Assembly (NCBI GenBank): GCA_004556005.1
Contig: SFJA01000019.1
Span: 1 to 29,201 of the forward strand
Direction: 5' to 3'
From: Bacteroidales bacterium
GTDB taxonomy: Bacteria; Bacteroidota; Bacteroidia; Bacteroidales; UBA932
DNA length: 29,201 nucleotides
Within the stretch, counting starts at the first letter, position 1; each line of letters begins with the position of its first letter. The notes under the pieces were generated by a model. It was not told where the DNA came from. It did not search any database and saw only the letters and a list, made by a program, of their open reading frames with translations. Of this stretch, positions 24,601 through 29,201 are shown in pieces. The position numbers were made by a program, and so were the translations under genes.

Positions 24601-25121
24601 AAGACAAGAGCGCCAATGCTCCTAATGCCTATACCACATCGCCTTTCAATACTGCAGAGTTTGCTGCCGCATTTGCCGAAAGAGGCTATGTTGATCTCAA
24701 TCCTGGTGACAAACTGATTTACATCCAGGACCAGTATCTCAAATTCAGCAAGACCGGAGGCTTCAATACCGGTCTGGAGCTTAGCCTTGACGGATATGTC
24801 AGCAAGACTATCGATGCTACCATCAGTTTCGATTTCAGTATGATGATTCAGGGTTCCGGCACTGTTGATGCCGGTCCTGTCACCGTGCTTATCATCGGAG
24901 ACGGTACTTTTGCGGATGGAAAAAAGAGAGCTGATTTTACTTCTGTACAGGAAACTGGAGAACTGTCCTGGAACAAGGCTGAAGCCAAAATGATAGGCAT
25001 TACGCCTAACACCAAACTTCAGTTCCTTATGGGACGTGTAATCAAGGAGGACGGCAGCTACGACTGGCACGTGTCAGGAGCCGGACGCTTCTTCCTCGAC
25101 AACATCGTAATCAGCAAGTAA
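21648..25121 (+). CDS. Multidomain surface lipoprotein with BACON domains and duplicated C-terminal module
   Basis: This 1157-residue lipoprotein has Cys23 after the lipobox FSAC and occupies the SusE/F position of the locus, 17 bases after susD. A BACON-like domain (about 40-115, with WTVECDAEWITL) is followed by an OB-fold-like DUF5689-type region (about 130-235). A central beta region (about 310-545) is rich in aromatic residues. Two further BACON domains follow (about 555-640, with VDWLHIDVASGAAGE, and 645-740, with VDWISLAP). The C-terminus is two copies of a roughly 205-residue module (744-954 and 955-1157), each with FNAQYA(D/E)LNPGK, SNAPNAYTT-like, GDGTFADGKKRADFT and GAGRFFLDNI. A glycan-binding or adhesion role on the surface is likely. 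The repeated module is not one I can name. Confidence 0.85.
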   Translation: MKTNSIVRIMAAAILALGMFSACKNTEELLPSTIVGSEISSLTFEVEQNEPQVLPVCSDGLWTVECDAEWITLDHLSGEGNMELTVSVTDNIIDGEADFPREAKILLKAGLEKTGKNFTVTVFQKGNKYKGTKDVTVTEALALEDNRVAQIPVSTVVAVGQDAFVITDGTSNIAVYGAVEAEIKVGDTVKLTGDRVSTFGIPAINLDVELFEITATGGEAGYPEPKAISDVEQYEAASSEYLAVSGSLVGSQMRFAGKDKRLNLVFVPQTFDLASLNLHKIVAYGYYVGVYEKYPALIITGITDIELDESLVPYPVVWANGAGAKAAGVLNYNTDSWAAKNALEPIKGFGSISYIPACDPPLDFLAGWDASAEQTTLVDNGNDKFKRDISGDNPRITGAWPGDFWLFKGDGAIKAGSKVQIKFESRVSATNPKFWQLEFYDGDHWKVAGDVYETDETGSTITYTHQMASDGSTNIQINTTVTYNHNTEHCLFRFRCMANWQANGQGPLSARNGGTARLAVTDVTEAGVEWWPSITIVEEGDGEDRPDVDPVMANIICNPDYLAFEGKPAGAQKITITSDYDFTAEPSVDWLHIDVASGAAGEKTDIMVTCDESVSSSLREGAIVIRSADSKHNLPVIQSAAGQEVDPMISINANSKSISYKGQTVNVKVQTTVDYTVTSDVDWISLAPATKTLIQKDEVTLYILENTSETETRTGHVTFGNEEIGIQTVLTIEQGVQPGVKSIFEDDFSWLAPFNAQYADLNPGKKIGDTVGSDGSDSNAPNAYTTAPFNTEEFAAAFAEKGYVDLYPGNKVIYSQDEYLKFCKTKANGNTGLELNLGKYIEGTQNLDLSFDFCMMVQGDGTVDGGTMTVVIVGDGTFADGKKRADFTTAQKAGHYLWNKAKATILGATSNTRLDFVNGNVIKDDGTYDFTTNLGAGRFFLDNILVVPGESPIVFEEHFDWLNPFNAQYAELNPGKTIGDTVGAKDKSANAPNAYTTSPFNTAEFAAAFAERGYVDLNPGDKLIYIQDQYLKFSKTGGFNTGLELSLDGYVSKTIDATISFDFSMMIQGSGTVDAGPVTVLIIGDGTFADGKKRADFTSVQETGELSWNKAEAKMIGITPNTKLQFLMGRVIKEDGSYDWHVSGAGRFFLDNIVISK
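23877..25118 (+). repeat. Tandem duplication of a ~205-aa module in the BACON lipoprotein
   Basis: Copy 1 begins at 23877 and copy 2 at 24510. Long stretches remain nearly identical at DNA level, for example TTCAATGCACAGTACGC in both, GCTCCTAATGCCTATAC in both, and GGAGACGGTACTTTTGC in both. Other parts have diverged, so the duplication is recent to moderate in age and probably still able to recombine. Confidence 0.85.
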
Positions 25122-25145
25122 GCGTTTACCCTTGCACATATCATT

Positions 25146-25188
25146 CGAGGGGCTGACCGGGCTTATCGGTCGGCCCCTCGTTTTTTTT
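25146..25188 (+). terminator. Terminator of the glycan utilization operon
   Basis: A 14-bp stem (25146-25159 with 25167-25180, one G-T wobble) with a 7-base loop is followed by eight Ts (25181-25188), 24 bases after the stop codon of the BACON lipoprotein. It is one of the strongest intrinsic terminators in the window. Its T-run overlaps the stop codon of the convergent CDF gene. Confidence 0.9.
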
Positions 25189-25768
25189 ACTTCACCACCT
25201 TGACAAGCAGCTTGACGGCAGGGAAGAGTATGATCAATGCTATTATCAGACTGATTATCGGGTCGATGACATAGAGTCCTGTCTTTGCTATTATGAGGCC
25301 GGAAACCAGCACTCCGACCGATACCAGAGTATCCGAAACCATATGCAGGAAGGAGGCCTTGATATTGATATCCCTGTCCTGCTCCCGCATCAGAAGATAA
25401 GCAGTCACGCCGTTGACTATTATCCCAATTCCCGCGGTCAGCGATACTACTGACCCCTGAATAGGTTCAGGGTCAATCAGTTTGCTTACGCCTTCGACTG
25501 CAATCAGCACTACCGCACATATCAGCAGCAGCGCATTTGCAAGCGTCAGCTTCTTTGCCGTCGCAGGCCTGCTCTGAGCCAGGTTTACTGCTGCAAGCGA
25601 AATCAGCAAGGTGGCGACATCGCTCAGATTGTGCCCCGCGTCACTCACAAGCCCGGCGGAAGACGAGACAAAACCAACACCTGCCTCGATTACTACATAA
25701 AGGAGATTGATAAGCGAACAGATTATCAGCATTCTGCTCAGCTTCATATTTTCGTGATGATGCTCCAT
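25187..25768 (-). CDS. Cation diffusion facilitator lacking the C-terminal domain
   Basis: This 193-residue inner-membrane transporter of the CDF family exports divalent metal, probably Zn2+, in exchange for protons. Six membrane helices are visible, and the metal site is complete: H46-xxx-D50 in helix 2 (LVSDAGHNLSD) and H142-xxx-D146 in helix 5 (ASFLHMVSD). The N-terminus is MEHHHE. Typical CDF proteins have about 290-320 residues because a cytoplasmic domain of about 90 residues follows helix 6. Here the protein ends at LVKVVK straight after helix 6, with the stop codon inside the neighbouring terminator's T-run and no coding potential beyond. CDF proteins without this domain are known, so it may be functional. 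It is divergent from a Fur-family gene, which suggests metal-dependent control. Confidence 0.88.
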   Translation of the reverse strand: MEHHHENMKLSRMLIICSLINLLYVVIEAGVGFVSSSAGLVSDAGHNLSDVATLLISLAAVNLAQSRPATAKKLTLANALLLICAVVLIAVEGVSKLIDPEPIQGSVVSLTAGIGIIVNGVTAYLLMREQDRDINIKASFLHMVSDTLVSVGVLVSGLIIAKTGLYVIDPIISLIIALIILFPAVKLLVKVVK

Positions 25769-25791
25769 AATTTTTTAATTTGTTTTCGATG

Positions 25792-25799
25792 CAAAGATA
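25792..25799 (-). promoter_or_regulatory. -7 element of the CDF gene
   Basis: Minus-strand TATCTTTG matches TAnnTTTG exactly, 23 bases upstream of the CDF start at 25768. It lies next to the palindrome at 25812-25826. Confidence 0.55.
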
Positions 25800-25811
25800 A
25801 AAGATCTCCGA

Positions 25812-25826
25812 TGCAACTCGTTTGCA
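25812..25826. promoter_or_regulatory. Candidate metalloregulator operator between CDF and fur-like genes
   Basis: TGCAACTCGTTTGCA is an inverted repeat (TGCAA, 5-base spacer, TTGCA) in the 105-base divergent intergenic region, between the -7 elements of both genes. A further TGCAA is at about 25790-25794. Its position and symmetry suit a dimeric Fur/Zur/PerR-type repressor controlling both genes. The sequence is not a recognised canonical Fur or Zur box, so the assignment is inferred from placement. Confidence 0.45.
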
Positions 25827-25838
25827 AAATAAGATTGC

Positions 25839-25846
25839 TAACTTTG
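25839..25846 (+). promoter_or_regulatory. -7 element of the Fur-family gene
   Basis: TAACTTTG matches TAnnTTTG exactly, 27 bases before the ATG at 25874. The palindrome at 25812-25826 covers part of the region where the -33 element would lie, as expected for autoregulation. Confidence 0.55.
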
Positions 25847-25873
25847 GAACACAAAAACAATACAGGGGAGCGT

Positions 25874-26296
25874 ATGAAAAACGAAGAATTGTTGCAAGCT
25901 GCCGGAATCAAGCCCACGCCGGCAAGAATTATGATAATCAAAGCGATGAGCTCCGCCGACCACCCTCTCTCGATGGCCGAGATAGGCGACCGCCTCGAGA
26001 CCGTGGACAAGTCGGTCATTTCCCGCACGCTTGCACTCTTCAAGTCCCGGGACCTGATCCACGTCATCCAGGACGGCAGCGACAGCGTCAGATACGAGCT
26101 TTGCCTCTCCTGCAGCCACGACGCCGCTCTCGACGATGACCTGCACGTCCACTTCCATTGCGAGGTTTGCGGTAAAACCTTCTGCCTCAAAGATATCCCC
26201 ATCCCTGTCCTTGCCCTTCCGTCCGGATTTCGCGCCCATTCCGTCAACTACGTCATCAACGGAATCTGCCCCGACTGCAGCGCCGGCGGTTTCTGA
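25874..26296 (+). CDS. Fur-family metalloregulator (Zur/Fur-like)
   Basis: This 140-residue DNA-binding repressor has the Fur-family layout. A winged helix (about 1-75) contains KPTPARIMIIKAMSSADHPLSMAEI and a recognition helix around DKSVISRTLALF. A dimerisation/metal domain follows, with HVHFHCEVCGKTF (91-103) and a second Cys pair at ICPDC (132-135). The paired CxxC motifs are the structural zinc site. I chose ATG 25874 because upstream in-frame codons overlap the divergent CDF gene and give a non-homologous extension; the chosen start gives the usual length and a purine-rich GGGGAG upstream. Its place opposite a CDF metal exporter suggests zinc or a similar metal as the signal. Iron or peroxide sensing cannot be excluded. 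Confidence 0.88.
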   Translation: MKNEELLQAAGIKPTPARIMIIKAMSSADHPLSMAEIGDRLETVDKSVISRTLALFKSRDLIHVIQDGSDSVRYELCLSCSHDAALDDDLHVHFHCEVCGKTFCLKDIPIPVLALPSGFRAHSVNYVINGICPDCSAGGF

Positions 26297-26395
26297 ATCG
26301 CTTCCCGCTCGCTGGACGTAGTGCACTGATTGTTCAATTCGTTGTAATACGCTTTCTATTCGTGATTTTTTAATGGTTTTGCCGAATATAATGTG

Positions 26396-26403
26396 TAATT
26401 TTG
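26396..26403 (+). promoter_or_regulatory. -7 element upstream of the 53-aa protein and fimbrillin-like lipoprotein
   Basis: TAATTTTG matches TAnnTTTG exactly and lies 45 bases before the ATG at 26449. The 152-base gap (26297-26448) is AT-rich and otherwise shows nothing else I can name. A TTTG is present upstream but at 14 bases, shorter than the usual spacing. Confidence 0.5.
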
Positions 26404-26448
26404 TAAGTTGAACAAGGATTTAAAAATACCAATATATACTGAATTAAA

Positions 26449-26610
26449 ATGGAAACTGTTGTTTTTGGACAAACAATGGACTGTAGCAGGGTGTACAGAG
26501 CCCCTGAGACTACAGTCTTGAACCTCTTCAGTGAGGAAGTGCTCTGTGGAAGTGGAGAAGGCGAATTTGATCTTCCGTCATTCGGTTACGATGACGATTA
26601 TCTCGGTTAA
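26449..26610 (+). CDS. 53-residue small acidic protein of the Bacteroidales surface-operon type
   Basis: An ATG at 26449 opens a 53-codon frame ending in TAA. It has no signal peptide. The middle reads YRAPETTVLNLFSEEVLCGSG and the tail is acidic and aromatic (FGYDDDYLG). Short proteins with a 'Y-x-AP-E ... hydrophobic ... E-x-x-hydrophobic-C-x-S-G' pattern often precede surface lipoprotein operons in Bacteroidales, as far as I recall, but have no known function. It lies behind a -7 box and 21 bases before the fimbrillin-like lipoprotein gene, so the two are co-transcribed. It has two Cys (12 and 33). It could be a structural, chaperone-like or precursor peptide; this is unknown. Confidence 0.65.
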   Translation: METVVFGQTMDCSRVYRAPETTVLNLFSEEVLCGSGEGEFDLPSFGYDDDYLG

Positions 26611-26631
26611 TCAAGAAGGAGGACCAGCATT

Positions 26632-28716
26632 ATGAAAATCAATTCTTCCATTTTTACTCTGGCGCTGACTTCCGTTCTCGCCATTGCCGGCTGTACCGAA
26701 CAGCTCGGGGACAACTCTTCTGAAATTAACGGCGGCGTTCCGTTCAGCTTCAGTGCAAGCCATTCGGACTCAAAGACTTCGATTGAAGGCCTTCAGACCG
26801 TTTGGGATGAGGACGATAATGTGAATCTTTTCCACGCCGAGGCCGGCAGCACTTCGTATGTTAACGACAACGCTTTTGTCATCACCAGCCAGAACCTCAG
26901 CACAAATACCTTTACCGGTACGCTTGCAGCGGCTATCGAGGAAGGAAAGGCATACGACTGGTATGTTTTTTATCCTTACAGCGAATATAACAAGACCCCG
27001 GCCGGCACTGCCAAGGAAAACTCTGCCTACATCACCGTCGGCGGTATTTCACAGATCCAGAAAGGCAACAACAGCCTTGCCCATCTTTCAGGCAAAAGTT
27101 GCCCGCTTTTCGGCGTTGCCAAGTCTGTTGCGGCAAGCAGCAAGCTCTCCCTTACGATGAAGCACCTCACCTCCATAGTCGAGGTCAAGGTCAGCAACAA
27201 CTCCGGAGCGCCGGTTAAGGTCAATTCTGTTGCCTTCACAGCAAGCGAGGATATAGTCGGAACATACTATGTCAACTACAGTAATCCTGAGAAAGTCGAA
27301 TATGCTTCAACCGGCGATTCTTATGTTTCAGAAACAGCCAGTCTCTCTGTCAATTCTGGTGAGGAGATTGCAAACGGCGCTACTGCCAAGTTCTATATTG
27401 CAATCAAGCCTTTTACCGCGCCTGCCGGGTCTGAACTCAAAGTGTCGGTTAACGGAGCCGAGCAGATTTATCCTATTACCGGTGACGTTACCTTCAATCC
27501 TGGAAAAATCAAGACGGTTAAGTACAGTATTGATCTGCCTGCATCTGATGAGCCATATCCTTATTCAGAGTCATTTGCAACGGATATGGGCAAGTTTAGC
27601 ATCAATGATGTAAGTTTGCCATCTCAATTGACTTATGTTTGGAAATGGGCTTCTGCAGAGTACGGAATGAAGGCCTCCGCATTTATAAAGCCTACCAATT
27701 ACGCTTCCGAAAGCTGGCTTATTTCACCTGTAATCGATATGAGCAAGGCTGTGAAGCCGGAACTCTCTTTTGAAAATGTTGCCAGATTCGGCTCCAACTC
27801 CAACCACACTCTCTGGGCAAGGGAGAAGGATGGCGAATGGGCACAATTGACTATTTCAAACTATGGTTCCGGAAACGATTGGACCTTTGTAAAGAACACG
27901 ATTGATGTTTCTGCCTATGCCGGCAAGACTCTCCAGTTCGCATTCAAGTATGTCAGCACGACATCAGGCGCAGGTACCTGGGAAATCAAGAACATTAAAC
28001 TCGATGAGTCTTCCGATGTCCCTGCCGTACTCGAATCAATCAGCTGGACCGGATATACAAGCAATTACACCGTGGGAAGCACATTCAAGGCAGACGGAAC
28101 AGTGACCGCTACATACTCGGACGGAAGTACCGCAAATGTAATCTCCGCAGCCAGCTTCTCAACCCCTGATATGAGCACCGCCGGCACCAAGACCGTGACT
28201 GTAACATATCAGGGAAAGACTACGACTGGCACTATTACGGTGAAGGAGGCTTCATACTCTGTATTTGTAAAAGTAACAAGCGAGCCTGCAGATTGGTCCG
28301 GGGACTATCTTATTGTTTACGAAGGTGCAAATGTTGCATTTAATGGTGGTCTCAGTACTTTGGATGCTGTAAGCAATACTATTCCTGTTACGATTACTGA
28401 TGGAGAGATCATTGTTTCGGAAGAACTTATGTCGGCAATTTTCACTGTCGGTCCATCAAATGGTAAATACTTCATCAAATCTGCGAGTGGGTACTACATT
28501 GGACAGACAGCGAATGATAATGGTCTGAAAATAGACAATAGTACTCCATATGACAACACTATTTCTCTTAATACAAATGGAGATGTTGACATAATATCAT
28601 CATCATCTGCTCATTTGAGGTATAATAATGCTTCAAATCAAAAAAGATTCCGCTATTTCAAGTCTAGCAGCTATATTAATCAGAAGGCAATCCAACTTTA
28701 CAAATTGTCCAATTGA
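26632..28716 (+). CDS. Fimbrillin-like multidomain surface lipoprotein
   Basis: This 694-residue lipoprotein has lipobox IAGC with Cys21. Residues about 35-300 resemble fimbrillin-family proteins (PFSFSASHSDSKTSIEG, then a TVWDEDDNVNLF segment and a second beta domain with LTMKHLTSIVEVKVSNNS). About 305-455 resembles a choice-of-anchor-J-type jelly-roll domain (SYPYSESFATDMGKF-like start, ESWLISPVIDMSKA, ARFGSN). About 465-540 is a bacterial Ig-like domain (SWTGYTSNYTVGSTFKADGTVTATYSDGS). About 541-694 is a further beta domain ending QKAIQLYKLSN, a common natural end in this protein class. It is probably surface-exposed with an adhesive or binding role. The last 400 bases are visibly more AT-rich than the rest. 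The frame continues past its TGA into an endonuclease. Confidence 0.8.
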   Translation: MKINSSIFTLALTSVLAIAGCTEQLGDNSSEINGGVPFSFSASHSDSKTSIEGLQTVWDEDDNVNLFHAEAGSTSYVNDNAFVITSQNLSTNTFTGTLAAAIEEGKAYDWYVFYPYSEYNKTPAGTAKENSAYITVGGISQIQKGNNSLAHLSGKSCPLFGVAKSVAASSKLSLTMKHLTSIVEVKVSNNSGAPVKVNSVAFTASEDIVGTYYVNYSNPEKVEYASTGDSYVSETASLSVNSGEEIANGATAKFYIAIKPFTAPAGSELKVSVNGAEQIYPITGDVTFNPGKIKTVKYSIDLPASDEPYPYSESFATDMGKFSINDVSLPSQLTYVWKWASAEYGMKASAFIKPTNYASESWLISPVIDMSKAVKPELSFENVARFGSNSNHTLWAREKDGEWAQLTISNYGSGNDWTFVKNTIDVSAYAGKTLQFAFKYVSTTSGAGTWEIKNIKLDESSDVPAVLESISWTGYTSNYTVGSTFKADGTVTATYSDGSTANVISAASFSTPDMSTAGTKTVTVTYQGKTTTGTITVKEASYSVFVKVTSEPADWSGDYLIVYEGANVAFNGGLSTLDAVSNTIPVTITDGEIIVSEELMSAIFTVGPSNGKYFIKSASGYYIGQTANDNGLKIDNSTPYDNTISLNTNGDVDIISSSSAHLRYNNASNQKRFRYFKSSSYINQKAIQLYKLSN

Positions 28717-29201
28717 AGAGACTCCGGTGGGGACACCGGAGGGCAAAAACCCACGGAAGAAGATAAGGAGCCGGCGGCGAGCGTGAGCAACGGCGGCTAT
28801 GAATTTGACAGTACGACGGAGGTGACTCTGTTGGGTACATATACCGGGGCAACGGCAACTCCGACAGAAGTCGGATTTTACTGGGGCACATCGGCGAACG
28901 AATTGACAAACAAAACTATAGCCGGCGTAACTGCCGGTGCTAATGGCAGCGGCAGCTTCTCCGCGACCCTTACGGGCCTGGTTCCGGGCAAGACCTATGT
29001 TTATCAGGCTTATGTCAAGGTAGCGGGAACCGGGGCTTACGCGACGGAAGAGAATTGGTTCTACGCGTCGGACACCCGCTTCTTTACCCTTACGGCAGGT
29101 TCACAGCCGGCTGTGGACAAGGACTGGCTGGAGATGACTTCCGGCCTCGAGGGCGAGCGATACGTGGTCAATACGACATATTCGGGAGGGGAGAGGAATT
29201 A
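28717..29201 (+). CDS. Headless 5' part of a DNA/RNA non-specific endonuclease (partial at right edge)
   Basis: This stretch is open to the window end in the frame of the preceding lipoprotein, separated from it by a single TGA (28714-28716). It begins RDSGGDTGGQKPTEEDKEP, which looks like the linker just after the lipidated Cys of a lipoprotein, but no start codon or signal peptide is present. An FN3-like domain follows (about 28780-29095, with VGFYWGTSANEL and LTGLVPGKTYVYQAYV). KDWLEMTSGLEGERYVVNTTYSGGERN is the entry to the NUC1/DNA-RNA non-specific endonuclease domain of secreted Bacteroidota nucleases. The catalytic DRGH-type motif would lie beyond the window. Codon choice (many ACG, GCG, GGG) differs from the gene before it. 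It could be a pseudogene, a read-through product or an assembly junction. Confidence 0.6.
28722..28741. repeat. Perfect 8-bp inverted repeat at the lipoprotein/endonuclease junction
   Basis: CTCCGGTG (28722-28729) and CACCGGAG (28734-28741) flank a 4-base loop, 6 bases after the lipoprotein stop codon. No T-run follows, so it is not a standard terminator. It could be an RNA hairpin, a recombination scar or chance. Confidence 0.5.

Noticed and set aside
23682..25070. Long minus-strand open frame of 462 codons opposite the BACON lipoprotein
   Set aside because: It mirrors the duplicated module and has low-complexity, non-homologous sequence. The plus-strand frame has a lipobox and recognised domains, so this is an antisense shadow.
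25631..25873. Upstream extension of the Fur-family frame
   Set aside because: It would overlap the divergent CDF gene and its promoter and adds a sequence unlike any Fur protein. ATG 25874 gives the normal length.

Overview
The window looks like chromosomal DNA of a gut-type Bacteroidota (order Bacteroidales). The evidence is a SusC/SusD pair with large BACON-type surface lipoproteins, a fimbrillin-like lipoprotein, and almost no Shine-Dalgarno sequences. Several promoters also carry the Bacteroides -7 motif TAnnTTTG, sometimes with TTTG about 19-20 bases upstream. No rRNA, tRNA, CRISPR array or transposase was found.

Layout. (1) 1-263: a non-coding edge that folds much better as minus-strand RNA. 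It may be part of a structured RNA whose partner gene lies beyond the left edge. (2) 264-5103, minus: an operon transcribed glpK - glpF - GH78 alpha-L-rhamnosidase, with a promoter that overlaps the terminator of the upstream gene. (3) 5199-6764, minus: a POT-family transporter with an altered proton-coupling motif, diverging from (4) an AI-2E/PerM-type membrane protein (6866-7999). (5) 8072-9961, minus: asnB with a complete candidate attenuator in its 5' leader. The leader contains a promoter, a 22-codon peptide that is 10/22 asparagine, competing CCGG-based hairpins and a terminator with seven Ts. (6) 10032-25121, plus: a polysaccharide utilization locus made of a secreted tandem-hydrolase esterase, a nitroreductase, a 31-aa membrane peptide, a secreted GH13 alpha-glucosidase/amylase, a calcineurin-like phosphoesterase, SusC, SusD and a 1157-aa BACON lipoprotein with a duplicated C-terminal module, closed by a strong terminator. 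(7) 25187-26296: a cation diffusion facilitator lacking the usual C-terminal domain, diverging from a Fur-family regulator, with a palindrome between them. (8) 26449-29201, plus: a 53-aa acidic small protein, a fimbrillin-like multidomain lipoprotein, and directly after its stop codon the headless, in-frame beginning of a DNA/RNA non-specific endonuclease that runs off the window.

How the parts work together. The locus in (6) would bind and import a glycan (SusD, SusC, BACON lipoprotein) and trim it outside the cytoplasm (esterase, GH13, phosphoesterase). Block (2) imports and phosphorylates glycerol and hydrolyses rhamnosides. Block (7) is a compact metal-homeostasis pair.

The best candidate for an undescribed system is the asparagine-sensing attenuator of asnB. 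The headless endonuclease and the left-edge structured RNA come next.
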